A DNA stretch of 64,000 bases. Origin: Verrucomicrobiota bacterium. GTDB taxonomy: Bacteria > Verrucomicrobiota > Verrucomicrobiia > Opitutales > Opitutaceae. Below, piece by piece: positions 43,494 to 52,579 of the stretch (positions are counted from its first letter, which is position 1; each line of letters begins with the position of its first letter). The DNA lies in NCBI GenBank assembly GCA_023399155.1, contig JAEWQP010000010.1:62001-126000 (forward strand). Reading direction: 5' to 3'. Below the pieces are notes generated by a model that searched no databases, had not been told where the DNA came from, and was given only the letters and a program-made list of their open reading frames with translations. The translations under genes and the position numbers were made by a program.

Positions 43494-44833
43494 AGCGGCT
43501 TTACTTTGGCACGGACGGGGTTCGCGGCGAATACGGCGGACCGGTGATGAACGACGCCTTTGCCGCGCGCCTCGGCGAGGCCGCGGGACGCTGGCTGCAG
43601 CGCGGACGCCCGGCCGGGGCGCCGCCCCTGCAGGTGCTCATCGGGCGCGACACGCGCGCCTCGGGACCGGCGCTCGAGGGCGCCCTGGCCCGCGGGTTCG
43701 GCGCCGCAGGCGTGCGATGCGGCTCGCTCGGCGTCGTGCCGACGCCCGCGGTTTCGCTGGCCGTGCGCGAGCACGGGGCCGCGCTGGGCGTTGTCGTCAC
43801 CGCCTCGCACAACCCGGCCTCCGACAACGGCATCAAGTTCTTCGGTCGCACCGGTGTGAAGCTCGACGACACCGACGAGGCGGCCATCGAGTCGCTCCTG
43901 CCCGGGCAGCCCGCCGCGGGCGACGCCGTGCTCACGCCGTTCGCGGCCGAGGAGGCGTATGTGCGCCGGCTCTCCGGGCGGCTTCCCGCCGGCGTGCTGC
44001 GCGGCTGGAGGATCGTGGTCGACGCCAGCAACGGTGCCGCCTACCGCACCACGCCGGCCGTGCTGCGCGCGCTGGGTGCGGAGGTCGATGCGCTTGCCGA
44101 CGCCCCGGACGGCACGAACATCAACGCGGGCTGCGGCAGCCAGCACCCGCAGGCGATGTGTCGCCGGGTGGTGGATACGGGGGCGCGGCTCGGCCTCGCC
44201 CATGACGGCGACGCCGACCGGCTGATCGTCTCGGACGAGCGCGGCGCGGAGGTCGACGGCGACGAGATCCTCGCCATTCTGGCCAGCGAGGCCATGCGCC
44301 AGGGCAGGCTCAACCACCACACCCTTGTCGCGACCGTGCAGAGCAACCTCGGCCTGAAGCGGTTCATGGAACAGCAGCGTGGCCGGCTGGTGCAGACCGC
44401 GGTCGGCGACCGCTACGTCATCGCGGCCATGCTCGAGGGCGGATACAATCTCGGCGGCGAGAACTCCGGGCACATCATCTGCACCGACGTGGCCCCGTGC
44501 GGCGACGGCCTGGTCGCGGCGCTGCTTCTGATCGAGGCGATGCTCGCGACCGGGCGTCCGCTCTCCGAGCTGCGCCGCTGCCTGCAGAAGTTTCCCCAGG
44601 CCACGCGCGCCCTGCGCGTCACGCACAAGCCCGACATCGCCACCTTGCCGGCCCTCTGCGCCGCGATCGCCGCAGCCGAGGCGCGACTCGGCGCCGATGG
44701 CCGCGTGCTCGTGCGCTACTCGGGCACCGAGCCCAAGATCCGGCTCCTCGTCGAGGGACCGCAGGAGACGGTCGTCGCGGAGTTGCTTGCGACGCTCGAG
44801 GATGCGATCGCGCGGGATGGGCTGAAGGGATAA
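43490..44833 (+). CDS. glmM: Phosphoglucosamine mutase GlmM
   Basis: This 447-residue enzyme converts glucosamine-6-phosphate to glucosamine-1-phosphate for peptidoglycan and LPS precursors. The active-site phosphoserine is Ser106 in VVTASHNPASDNGIKFF. The metal-binding loop is HDGDADRLI, and EGGYNLGGENSGHIICTD is the sugar-binding region; the C-terminus has VRYSGTEPKIRLLVEG for phosphate binding. The N-terminus MKRLYFGTDGVRGEYG is standard. Its ATG lies inside the trpD stop codon overlap. Confidence 0.95.
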   Translation: MKRLYFGTDGVRGEYGGPVMNDAFAARLGEAAGRWLQRGRPAGAPPLQVLIGRDTRASGPALEGALARGFGAAGVRCGSLGVVPTPAVSLAVREHGAALGVVVTASHNPASDNGIKFFGRTGVKLDDTDEAAIESLLPGQPAAGDAVLTPFAAEEAYVRRLSGRLPAGVLRGWRIVVDASNGAAYRTTPAVLRALGAEVDALADAPDGTNINAGCGSQHPQAMCRRVVDTGARLGLAHDGDADRLIVSDERGAEVDGDEILAILASEAMRQGRLNHHTLVATVQSNLGLKRFMEQQRGRLVQTAVGDRYVIAAMLEGGYNLGGENSGHIICTDVAPCGDGLVAALLLIEAMLATGRPLSELRRCLQKFPQATRALRVTHKPDIATLPALCAAIAAAEARLGADGRVLVRYSGTEPKIRLLVEGPQETVVAELLATLEDAIARDGLKG

Positions 44834-44898
44834 GGCCCGCGGGCCGTTCTTCTGTTGCGACATCGCGGAGCCGGCCGCAACCTGCGCCGTCACCCGTG

Positions 44899-46302
44899 AT
44901 GTCGGAACAACCTGTCACATCCCTGCCGGTACGCCTGCAGAAGCAGTTCGAGAACGCGCGGACTGCCGTGGCGCGGGACAACCCCGACTACGCCGTGAAC
45001 ATCTGCCAGGACATCCTTGCGCAGCATCCCGGCTGTCTCGCGGTGAGGCGCCTGCTGCGCGCGACGCAGCTCAAGCGCTTTCGTGGCCGCAACCGGCTGG
45101 TGGCGCGCGCCAGCGGCGCCCTCGGGGCGGCCCGCGCCTCGGTGCAGGGGCGCGCCCGTCTCTCCAGCCAGCCCGCTCGTGCGATGGAACTCGCCGAGAA
45201 GGCGCTGTGTGCGGATCCCACCAACGCGACAGCCCTGCGCCTGCTGGCGGATGCCGCGCGCCGGCTCGACCTCGGCGAGACCGCGGTGTTTGCCCTCGAG
45301 GGCGTGATCGAGCACGCCGGCGAACGCCGCGCCGATCTCGTGCGCCTCGCGGACGCGCTCATCCTCGCCGGCCGTTCGCCCGAGGCGCTTGCGCTCGCCG
45401 AGCGCCTGTTGAAGGCAAAGCCGGGCGATGCCGAGGTCGTGGAACTGGTCAAGCGCGCGTCGGTCGAGCAGTCCATCGCCGCCGGGCGTTGGGACTCCAA
45501 CTCCGGAAGCTACCGCGACAAGCTGCGCGACGAGCAGCAGGCCGTGTCGCTGGAGCAGTCGGAAAAGATCGTTTCCTCGGCGGAGATGACCGCCCGGCTT
45601 GTCGACGAGGCGATCGCGCGCATCGCGGCCGAACCGGACAACCTCAATCACTACCGCAGTGCGGTGACGGGCCTGCAGACGCTCGGCCGACTGGACGAGG
45701 CCCTGCAATGGCTCGCCCGGGCGCGCGGGCGGCCCACCGGTGCCGCGGATCCGACGCTCGCCGGGCTGGAGGGAGAGATCGAGGTCGCGCGTCTGCAGCA
45801 GCAGCTCGATGCGCGTGTGCGCGCGGTCGCCGTGTCCGGCGGCCGGGTGCAGGACGATGCCGAGGTCGCCCGCCTGCGGGACGCGCTCGGTCGCCTGCGC
45901 ATCGACACGCTGCGCGCCCGGATCGAGCGGTTCCCGAACGAGCTCGCCCAGCGTTTCGAACTCGGGCGCCTGTATCAGCAGGCTGGTGACATTGATGCCG
46001 CGATCCAGCAGTTCCAGGCGGCGCAGCGCGCCCCGGCCCTGCGCACGCGGGCCACGGCCGCCCTCGGCGCATGCTTCCTCGCGAAGTCGCTCCACGATCT
46101 GGCTGCGGAGCAGCTTCGCGCCGCCAAGGGCGAGATGGCCGGGTTCGACGAGCTGAAGAAGGAGGTCGTGTATCAGCTCGGGCTCTGCCTCGAGGCCATG
46201 GGACGCGGCGAGGAGGCCCTGGCCGAGTTCAAGTCCGTCTACGCGGTGGACATCGCGTTTCGCGATGTGGGCGACCGCGTCATGCGCAGCCGGATCGCCT
46301 GA
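44899..46302 (+). CDS. TPR-repeat protein of unknown role
   Basis: This 467-residue cytoplasmic protein has no signal peptide and is built of TPR-like helical hairpins, for example NARTAVARDNPDYAVNICQDILAQHPG, AMELAEKALCADPTNATALRLLADAARRL, ALILAGRSPEALALAERLLKAKPGDAEV and ELGRLYQQAGDIDAAIQQFQAA. It has no catalytic motif. It lies 65 bases downstream of glmM and could be co-expressed. It may be a scaffold; the binding partner is not indicated. Confidence 0.75.
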   Translation: MSEQPVTSLPVRLQKQFENARTAVARDNPDYAVNICQDILAQHPGCLAVRRLLRATQLKRFRGRNRLVARASGALGAARASVQGRARLSSQPARAMELAEKALCADPTNATALRLLADAARRLDLGETAVFALEGVIEHAGERRADLVRLADALILAGRSPEALALAERLLKAKPGDAEVVELVKRASVEQSIAAGRWDSNSGSYRDKLRDEQQAVSLEQSEKIVSSAEMTARLVDEAIARIAAEPDNLNHYRSAVTGLQTLGRLDEALQWLARARGRPTGAADPTLAGLEGEIEVARLQQQLDARVRAVAVSGGRVQDDAEVARLRDALGRLRIDTLRARIERFPNELAQRFELGRLYQQAGDIDAAIQQFQAAQRAPALRTRATAALGACFLAKSLHDLAAEQLRAAKGEMAGFDELKKEVVYQLGLCLEAMGRGEEALAEFKSVYAVDIAFRDVGDRVMRSRIA

Positions 46303-46362
46303 TCCGGGGCTCCCAACGCCGCTGGGCCGGGTGACTCAGCTGGCCTCACCCACGTGTCCGAC

Positions 46363-47133
46363 TCAGGATGCCGGGCGCATCGGCTCGACGACCTCGATCG
46401 GCGGCAGCCCCCAGCGGTCCACCCGCGCCTCGTACTCCGCCCACGGAAGGAGCACGTAGTGGGGCCGCGCGTCCGCGCGCAGCCAGCGGATCAGCGTCAG
46501 GAGGGGCTCCTCCGCCATCGCGGTGCAGCCTGCGGTGCGGCGCTCGGGCCCGCGGCGTAGGTGAAAAAGAATGACGCTTCCGGCGCCTGGCACCGGCGGC
46601 TCGGCGTTGTGGCGAATCTCGATGCGCCACCGAAAGGCCGGGTCTCCCACGCGCATCCGGTGTTTCTCAAACCACGGCGGCGGATTCGCAGGGTCATCGA
46701 TCGCGACATGCCGGTTGTAGAGCGGGTGCTTCGGGTCGTCCACCCACGCATCGCGCGCAGTCACCTGATGGTAGGGATAGTCCGCCCCTTCCGGCAGGGC
46801 CGGGTCGTCGCCATAGATTGTGCCGATCGCAAACACGCCCGCCGGGGCGCGACCGTCGCCTTCACGCTTGTGCAAGCCGGGCTCGTCGGTCCCCGCCACG
46901 CCGCGGCCCCAGGCAAGCCCATGCTTGCCATAGAGCACGTCCACGCGCGGCGAGGCGGCCGTCCACCCGTCGGCGGTGCGCTCAAGGAGCATGAGCGATC
47001 CCTTCGTCGAGTCCCAGGTCGGGGCAATGCTCACGATCAGTTGCGTCACTCCGTCGTCCAGCACGGATGACCCCCGGACGAACGGCGGGCAGGCGGTGAG
47101 GAGAAGTAGAAACAGGAGCGCCCGTACCGTCAT
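46363..47133 (-). CDS. YkuD-like L,D-transpeptidase-family lipoprotein
   Basis: This 256-residue protein has a short signal with a lipobox (LLTAC, Cys15), so it is probably lipid-anchored in the periplasm. The core resembles L,D-transpeptidase catalytic domains of the COG3786 group: a beta-rich region with VILFHLRRG and a Cys in ERRTAGCTAM, where the His and Cys fit the HX(n)S/T-x-GC motif. The region VFAIGTIYGDDPALPEGADYPYHQVT is also family-like. Such enzymes cross-link or modify peptidoglycan or attach lipoproteins to it. The catalytic role is inferred; the consensus SHGC is changed to TAGC. Confidence 0.72.
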   Translation of the reverse strand: MTVRALLFLLLLTACPPFVRGSSVLDDGVTQLIVSIAPTWDSTKGSLMLLERTADGWTAASPRVDVLYGKHGLAWGRGVAGTDEPGLHKREGDGRAPAGVFAIGTIYGDDPALPEGADYPYHQVTARDAWVDDPKHPLYNRHVAIDDPANPPPWFEKHRMRVGDPAFRWRIEIRHNAEPPVPGAGSVILFHLRRGPERRTAGCTAMAEEPLLTLIRWLRADARPHYVLLPWAEYEARVDRWGLPPIEVVEPMRPAS

Positions 47134-47247
47134 GCTCGAAAGGCTGCCGGGAGCCCGGCCCATGGGCAAGCGGCTCGACGCCCTCGATCAGGAACGCGTG
47201 GGCTTCGTGAGCGACATCCATACGGATCGGTCTGTAATCCTACCAAC

Positions 47248-47289
47248 TTGATCAACTTTAAGCTTGGAATACCCGACTCGATTGATCAA
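47248..47289. promoter_or_regulatory. Paired palindromes TTGATCAA before the Rrf2 gene
   Basis: TTGATCAA occurs at 47248-47255 and again at 47282-47289. The starts of the two sites are 34 bases apart, about three helical turns. The second lies 13 bases before the ATG of the Rrf2-type regulator. This is a natural position for an autoregulatory operator. Rrf2 proteins are dimers that bind palindromes, but no site for this protein is known. Confidence 0.45.
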
Positions 47290-47302
47290 CATTCGTTTTC
47301 TC

Positions 47303-47917
47303 ATGAAGCTGTCGAAGAGAAGCGAGTATGCACTCCGTGCGCTGATCGAGCTGGGCATCGCGCAAGAGGTTGGCCGTGAGCTGGTTCAGGTCACGGAACT
47401 CGCGGGCAGCAAGCAGATCCCGATCAAGTTTCTTGAACAGATCATGCTCGACCTTCGTGGCGCCGGTTGGATCGAAAGTCGTCGCGGAAAGTTCGGCGGC
47501 TATCGGCTGCGCGTTCCGGCAAAGACCTTACCCATCGGGCGGATTGTTCGCACGATCGAGGGCCCGCTCGCTCCGATCAGCTGTGTGAGCCAGTCGGCCT
47601 ATGAGCCCTGCAGCTGCCCGGACGAGGATCATTGCGGGTTGCGCATGCTGATGATGGACGTGCGCAACGCGATCGCGGGCATCCTCGATCGCTACACGCT
47701 GGCCGACGTGGTCGAGGTGACGTTGCGCAAGATGCGTCGCGACGGCCTTCCGCTGCCCTACACGGAACCGGAGAAGCGGAGACTCACGCCGGCGCGCGCG
47801 GCGGCCGTGCCGCGGCGCCGCTCATCCGGCGGGCATGGCGATCAACCGGATTTTCCCGCGCGTCTCGCGCCGGTGGAGGGCCTGATCAAGGACCTTTTCG
47901 AGGACTACACGATATGA
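47303..47917 (+). CDS. Rrf2-family regulator, CymR-like
   Basis: This 204-residue DNA-binding protein has the Rrf2 winged helix: MKLSKRSEYALRALIELGIA, IPIKFLEQIMLDLRGAGWIESRRGKFGGYRL. It has four cysteines at 94, 103, 105 and 111 (CVSQSAYEPCSC to CG), more than B. subtilis CymR, so a metal or Fe-S cluster or redox switch is possible. A long basic C-terminal extension follows residue 145. Its stop codon overlaps the YezD/DUF2292 start (ATGA), and the sulfate porin and transporter genes follow, so it most likely represses or activates sulfur-assimilation genes in response to cysteine supply. The assignment to CymR is from context. Confidence 0.85.
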   Translation: MKLSKRSEYALRALIELGIAQEVGRELVQVTELAGSKQIPIKFLEQIMLDLRGAGWIESRRGKFGGYRLRVPAKTLPIGRIVRTIEGPLAPISCVSQSAYEPCSCPDEDHCGLRMLMMDVRNAIAGILDRYTLADVVEVTLRKMRRDGLPLPYTEPEKRRLTPARAAAVPRRRSSGGHGDQPDFPARLAPVEGLIKDLFEDYTI

Positions 47918-48132
47918 GCACGTCATCGTCATCCGCATCCGCCCCCACGGGCATCCCGTCGTGGCTCGCGCTCGTGCGCGAGAAAGTTGAGGACCTCAGC
48001 TACGGTGTGGTCCAGATCGTCGTGCATGATCACCGGGTGACGACCATTGAACGCACTGAGAGGACGCGGATGGACCCGCCGCCCGCGCCGGCCGATGGCG
48101 CACACCCGCCACGCGCCCGCAGTCGTTCCTGA
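47914..48132 (+). CDS. YezD/DUF2292 small protein
   Basis: This 72-residue protein has the DUF2292 core WLALVREKVEDLSYGVVQIVVHDHRVTTIERTERTR, as in B. subtilis YezD. The function is unknown; in several bacteria it lies with sulfur-assimilation and CymR-regulated genes, as here. The tail after residue 52 is Pro-, Ala- and Arg-rich and disordered. It starts inside the Rrf2 stop codon overlap, so both proteins are made together. Confidence 0.8.
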   Translation: MSTSSSSASAPTGIPSWLALVREKVEDLSYGVVQIVVHDHRVTTIERTERTRMDPPPAPADGAHPPRARSRS

Positions 48133-48143
48133 GCTTTCGTCGA

Positions 48144-48157
48144 TCGGCTCGAGCCGA
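48144..48157. promoter_or_regulatory. Perfect 14-bp palindrome TCGGCTCGAGCCGA
   Basis: This palindrome lies 11 bases after the yezD-like gene and 87 bases before the porin start. It could be an operator for the porin or transporter genes, or a small hairpin. It lacks a T run, so it is not a typical terminator. Confidence 0.35.
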
Positions 48158-48244
48158 AGACCAGCACGTCCGCATCCATAAAGCGACGACGCCGACCAGT
48201 CCACTGAAGGCGCGTTCCATCCCACGAACGAAACGGAGTCGACC

Positions 48245-49636
48245 ATGAACCATCCATTCATCGCCTCGCGCACCGCCCTCGCAGCGGCCGCGGCCCTGCT
48301 GATCGCGCTGCCGCGGGCATCCGCCGACGCCACGACGGAGGAGATCAAGGCCCTGCGCGAGCAGATCGCCGCGCTCGACCAGAAGCTGAAGGTCCTCGAG
48401 CGCAAGCAGGAGATCCGGGAGGAGGAGGCCGCTGCGGCCGCGAAGCACGCCGCGAAAGTCACCGCCACGGACAAGGGCTTTTCCATCGGATCGGCCGACA
48501 GCGCCAACACGCTGCGCCTGCGGGCGCTGATCCAGGGCGATGCGCGCCTCTTTCTGGATGACGGCGGCATCCCGAACAACGACGCGCTTGTGCTGCGGCG
48601 CGCCCGCCTTGGCGCCGAGGGCGTGTTCAACCGGATATTCGAGTACCAGTTCGTGAGCGAGTTCGCCGGCAGCAGCACGAGCGTGCTCGATGCGAACATC
48701 AATCTCGTGTTCGACCGGAAGCTTCAGCTGCGTGCGGGCAAGTTCAAGTCGCCCGTGGGCCTCGAGCAGCTGCAGTCGGATGCGTGGGCGTTTTTCACGG
48801 AGCGCGCGTCGCCATCGCAGCTCGTCGGCAACCGCGACATCGGCCTATATCTCCACGGCGAACTGGCCGGCGGCACGATTTCCTGGGGCGCGGGCGTGTT
48901 CAACGGGGTGCCGGATGGGGCGTCGACCACGAACACCGATGTCAACGACGACAAGGAGCTGGCCGCCCGCGTCTTCCTCACGCCTTTCCGCAACGACGAG
49001 GACTCCGCCTTCCGGGGCCTCGGCTTCGGTATCGCCGGCAGCACGACAGAAGCCTCAGGCACGGGTGGCCTTCCCTCCGGCTACCGCACGGACGGCCAGC
49101 AGACGTTCTTCCGCTACCGGTCGACGGCGCTGGCCGACGGTGACCAGTGGCGCGTGTCGCCACAGGCCTACTGGTACCGCGGTCCCGTTGGCGTGCTTGG
49201 CGAATACGTGGTCTCCGTGGTCAACCCGCGCGCCGGTGGGGGCGGTCCGACGGCGGAGCTGAAGAACACCGCGTGGCAGATCGCCGCGGGCTTCGTGCTC
49301 ACCGGCGAGGATGCCTCGTACCGCGGGGTGGTGCCGGGGACGGTTTTCGACCCGAAGGCGGGTACGTGGGGCGCGTTCGAGATCACGGCACGCGTGGCAA
49401 GCCTTGCCATCGACGACTCCGCGTTCCCGCTCTTCGCCGACCCCGCGGCCTCGGCCGCCGAGGCGCTGGCCTTCGGCGTCGGTCTGAACTGGTACCTGTC
49501 CAAGTCCGTTCGCGCCACGCTCAACTACTTCCAGACCGACTTCACGGCCGCACCCGGCGCACATGCGATGCCGGCCAATGCGGTCCTCCACCAGGACGAG
49601 AAGGTCTTCATCTCGCGCCTGCAGCTCACGTTCTGA
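48245..49636 (+). CDS. OprO/OprP-type porin
   Basis: This 463-residue outer-membrane porin has a signal peptide (residues 1-27), then a coiled coil rich in Glu, Lys and Ala (EEIKALREQIAALDQKLKVLERK) as in OprP/OprO, and a 16-strand-type barrel. The sequence DANINLVFDRKLQLRAGKFKSPVGLEQLQSD is family-like, and the last residues SRLQLTF end in Phe as required for BAM recognition. OprP and OprO carry phosphate and pyrophosphate. Here it sits between a Rrf2/YezD pair and the sulfate ABC operon, so sulfate or a sulfonate is the more likely cargo; this is inference. Confidence 0.87.
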   Translation: MNHPFIASRTALAAAAALLIALPRASADATTEEIKALREQIAALDQKLKVLERKQEIREEEAAAAAKHAAKVTATDKGFSIGSADSANTLRLRALIQGDARLFLDDGGIPNNDALVLRRARLGAEGVFNRIFEYQFVSEFAGSSTSVLDANINLVFDRKLQLRAGKFKSPVGLEQLQSDAWAFFTERASPSQLVGNRDIGLYLHGELAGGTISWGAGVFNGVPDGASTTNTDVNDDKELAARVFLTPFRNDEDSAFRGLGFGIAGSTTEASGTGGLPSGYRTDGQQTFFRYRSTALADGDQWRVSPQAYWYRGPVGVLGEYVVSVVNPRAGGGGPTAELKNTAWQIAAGFVLTGEDASYRGVVPGTVFDPKAGTWGAFEITARVASLAIDDSAFPLFADPAASAAEALAFGVGLNWYLSKSVRATLNYFQTDFTAAPGAHAMPANAVLHQDEKVFISRLQLTF

Positions 49637-49682
49637 CTTGCCCGACATTCGACCGATCCACCTCCAGGCGAGGCTTTCATCC

Positions 49683-50678
49683 ATGATCTTCAAGACCGCC
49701 GCCACCGCTCTTCTCGCAGCGACGCTTGCCGCTGCGCTTTCCGCCAAGGACATCGAGCTTCTCAATGTCTCCTATGATCCCACGCGTGAACTCTATGAGG
49801 AGATCAACGCCGCATTCGCCGCCCACTGGCAGGCCACGAGCGGGGACACCGTCCGGATCAAGCAGTCGCACGGCGGCTCGGGCAAGCAGGCCCGGTCCGT
49901 GATCGATGGCATCCGCGCGGACGTCGTCACGCTCGCCCTCGCCGGCGACATCGACCCGCTCCATCGCGTCGGCCGGCTCATCCCCGAGGACTGGCAGACG
50001 CGCCTGCCGCACAACTCCGCGCCCTACACGAGCACGATCGTGCTCCTCGTGCGCAAGGGCAACCCGAAGGGGATCCGGGACTGGGACGACCTCGTGAAGC
50101 CCGGCGTCTCGGTCGTCACACCGAACCCGAAGACTTCGGGCGGGGCCCGCTGGAACTACCTGGCCGCCTGGGAGTATGCGCGACGCAAATACGGAAGCGA
50201 GGACGCCGCGAAGGACTTCGTCCGCCGGCTGTTCAAGAACGTGGCGGTGCTCGATTCGGGCGCACGGGGCTCGACCATGACATTCGTGAAGAACGGCATC
50301 GGCGATGTCTTCATCTCCTGGGAGAACGAGGCCTTTCTCGCCCGCAAACAGTACGGCGCGGACGCCTTTGAGATCGTCGCCCCCTCGGTCTCGATCCTGG
50401 CCGAGCCGCCCGTCACCTGGGTCGACAAGGTCGTGAAGCGCCGCGGCACGGAGGCGGTGGCCCGGGCGTATCTGGAGTTTCTCTACACCGATGAGGCCCA
50501 GGAGATCATCGGCCGGCATTTCTACCGGCCGGTGAGCGAGAAGGTCGCGGCGAAGTTCGCCTCGCAATTCGCGAGGATCGAGCTGGTGACGATCGATGGC
50601 GCATTCGGAGGATGGGCGAAGGCGCAGAAGGACCATTTCGCCGACGGGGCGATATTCGACGAGATCTACCTGAAGTAA
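49683..50678 (+). CDS. sbp: Sulfate-binding periplasmic protein
   Basis: This 331-residue protein has a signal peptide (residues 1-21) and binds sulfate (or thiosulfate) for the CysTWA transporter. Family motifs are LLNVSYDPTRELYEEINAAF, IKQSHGGSGKQARSVIDG, ADVVTLALAGDID, VTPNPKTSGGARWNYLAAW and FISWENEAFL. The ATG at 49683 gives the correct signal peptide. It starts 46 bases after the porin stop codon, and cysT follows, so all are in one operon. Confidence 0.95.
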   Translation: MIFKTAATALLAATLAAALSAKDIELLNVSYDPTRELYEEINAAFAAHWQATSGDTVRIKQSHGGSGKQARSVIDGIRADVVTLALAGDIDPLHRVGRLIPEDWQTRLPHNSAPYTSTIVLLVRKGNPKGIRDWDDLVKPGVSVVTPNPKTSGGARWNYLAAWEYARRKYGSEDAAKDFVRRLFKNVAVLDSGARGSTMTFVKNGIGDVFISWENEAFLARKQYGADAFEIVAPSVSILAEPPVTWVDKVVKRRGTEAVARAYLEFLYTDEAQEIIGRHFYRPVSEKVAAKFASQFARIELVTIDGAFGGWAKAQKDHFADGAIFDEIYLK

Positions 50679-50731
50679 GCGCGCGCGCATCCAACCCGGC
50701 CGTCCACCGGCCCCTCGATCACCCGACATCC

Positions 50732-51613
50732 ATGAACCTTCCCGCCATGCGTCCAGCAGTCGACCCGCGCGTCCCGCCACCGGACCTGCGGCCGGTGACC
50801 CGGCGCATCCTGCCGGGATTCGGGATCACGCTAGGTTTCGCGCTCAGCTACCTGGGCCTGGTGATCCTCCTTCCGCTCTCCGCAGCCTTCCTCAAGACGA
50901 TGGGGCTGTCGTGGGCGGAGTTCTGGGAGACGGTCACCTCGCCCCGCGTGCTGGCCTCGTACCGGCTCAGCTTCGGGGCGTCGTTCCTCGCGGCCCTGGT
51001 CAACGTTCCCGCCGGCGTGATCCTCGCCTGGGTGCTCGTGCGCTACGAGTTTCCCGGTCGCCGGCTGGTCGACGCCCTGGTTGACCTGCCGTTCGCGCTG
51101 CCCACCGCGGTCGCGGGCATCGCGCTGACCGCGTTGTATTCGAAAAATGGATGGTTCGGCCGCGTGCTCGAGCCGCTCGGCATCGAGGTCGCCTACACCT
51201 GGGTCGGCGTGTGGATCGCGCTGACGTTCATCGGGCTGCCCTTCGTGGTGCGGACGGTGCAGCCCGTGCTCGAGGAACTGGAGCCGGAGATCGAGGAGGC
51301 GGCCGCCTCGCTGGGTGCGTCGCGCGTGCAGACGATACGGCGCGTGGTGTTCCCCGGGCTCCTCCCGGCGATTACCACGGGCTTCGGCCTGGCATTCGCC
51401 CGCGCCGTCGGCGAATACGGATCGGTTGTCTTCATCGCCGGCAACATGCCGATGAAGACGGAGATCACTCCGCTGCTCATCATCACAAAGCTCGAGCAGT
51501 ACGAGTACGCCGGCGCCACCGCGCTCGCCGTCACGACACTGCTCGCCTCGTTCGTCATCCTGCTCGCCATCCAGCTGGCGCAGCATCGATTCAACCGCGC
51601 CTCGCGCGCCTGA
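50732..51613 (+). CDS. cysT: Sulfate ABC transporter permease CysT
   Basis: This 293-residue inner-membrane permease has six membrane segments and the EAA loop EEAAASLGASRVQTIRRVVFPGLLPA that docks with the ATPase. Other landmarks are DLPFALPTAVAGIALTALY and FARAVGEYGSVVFIAGNMP, both characteristic of CysT/CysU. It pairs with CysW. The ATG at 50732 is 53 bases after sbp. Confidence 0.94.
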   Translation: MNLPAMRPAVDPRVPPPDLRPVTRRILPGFGITLGFALSYLGLVILLPLSAAFLKTMGLSWAEFWETVTSPRVLASYRLSFGASFLAALVNVPAGVILAWVLVRYEFPGRRLVDALVDLPFALPTAVAGIALTALYSKNGWFGRVLEPLGIEVAYTWVGVWIALTFIGLPFVVRTVQPVLEELEPEIEEAAASLGASRVQTIRRVVFPGLLPAITTGFGLAFARAVGEYGSVVFIAGNMPMKTEITPLLIITKLEQYEYAGATALAVTTLLASFVILLAIQLAQHRFNRASRA

Positions 51614-51618
51614 ACGCC

Positions 51619-52569
51619 ATGGCACGAAACGTCTCAACGCTCGCATATGTCGCGAAGCACCCGCGGCGCCGATCGATCGAGGATCCGCTCTGGCTGAGGG
51701 GCGTGCTCATCGCGGTCGCGCTCGCGTTCGTCGGGCTCTTCCTGATCGTGCCCATGCTGGTGGTGTTCGCAGAAGGCCTGAGCGGGGGGTGGTCCGCCTA
51801 CTTGCGCACGTTCGAGGATCCGGACGCGCTGGCGGCGATCCGGCTGACCTTGCTCGCGGCCGGCATCGCGGTGCCGCTGAACATGGTTTTCGGCGTGGCG
51901 GCGGCCTGGGCGATCGCGAAGTTCGAGTTTCGCGGCAAGAACATCCTCACCTCGCTGATCGATCTTCCGTTTGCGGTCTCCCCCGTCGTCTCGGGGCTCG
52001 TCTACGTGCTGCTCTTCGGCGCCCAGGGCTGGCTCGGCCAGTACCTCAACGCGGAGCAGCCGTGGCTCCCCTGGCTGCAGTCATGGCTGATCGAGCGCGA
52101 TATCCGGATCATCTTTGCCACGCCCGGCATCGTCCTGGCCACGATCTTCGTGACGTTCCCGTTCGTCGCCCGCGAGTTGATCCCGCTCATGCAGGCCCAG
52201 GGCAGGGACGAGGAACTGGCCGCGCTCACCCTGGGTGCGAGCGGCTGGCAGACGTTCCGGCGCGTGACGCTCCCGAATGTGAAGTGGGCCCTCTTCTACG
52301 GCGTGATCCTGTGCAACGCCCGGGCGATGGGAGAATTCGGTGCCGTATCCGTGGTGTCGGGACACATCCGGGGCGAGACCAACACCATCCCGCTGCACGT
52401 GGAGATCCTGTTCAACGAGTTCCAGACGCAGGCCTCATTTGCGATGGCCTCGCTCCTGACGCTGCTCGCGCTGGTCACCCTCGTCCTGAAGAGCCTTGTC
52501 GAGTGGCGGCACCGCCTCGCCGTCGAGGCCGCCGCCGCATCCGTCACCCGCCAGTTCGCCACGAAATGA
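51619..52569 (+). CDS. cysW: Sulfate ABC transporter permease CysW
   Basis: This 316-residue permease is the partner of CysT. Its landmarks are DLPFAVSPVVSGLVYVLLFG, FPFVARELIPLMQAQGRDEELAALTLGASGWQTFRRVTLP (the EAA loop), and CNARAMGEFGAVSVVSGHIRGETNTIPLHVEILF, all typical of CysW. The gene starts 5 bases after cysT. A structured repeat at 52580-52706 separates it from cysA. Confidence 0.95.
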   Translation: MARNVSTLAYVAKHPRRRSIEDPLWLRGVLIAVALAFVGLFLIVPMLVVFAEGLSGGWSAYLRTFEDPDALAAIRLTLLAAGIAVPLNMVFGVAAAWAIAKFEFRGKNILTSLIDLPFAVSPVVSGLVYVLLFGAQGWLGQYLNAEQPWLPWLQSWLIERDIRIIFATPGIVLATIFVTFPFVARELIPLMQAQGRDEELAALTLGASGWQTFRRVTLPNVKWALFYGVILCNARAMGEFGAVSVVSGHIRGETNTIPLHVEILFNEFQTQASFAMASLLTLLALVTLVLKSLVEWRHRLAVEAAAASVTRQFATK

Positions 52570-52579
52570 CACCCAAGTT

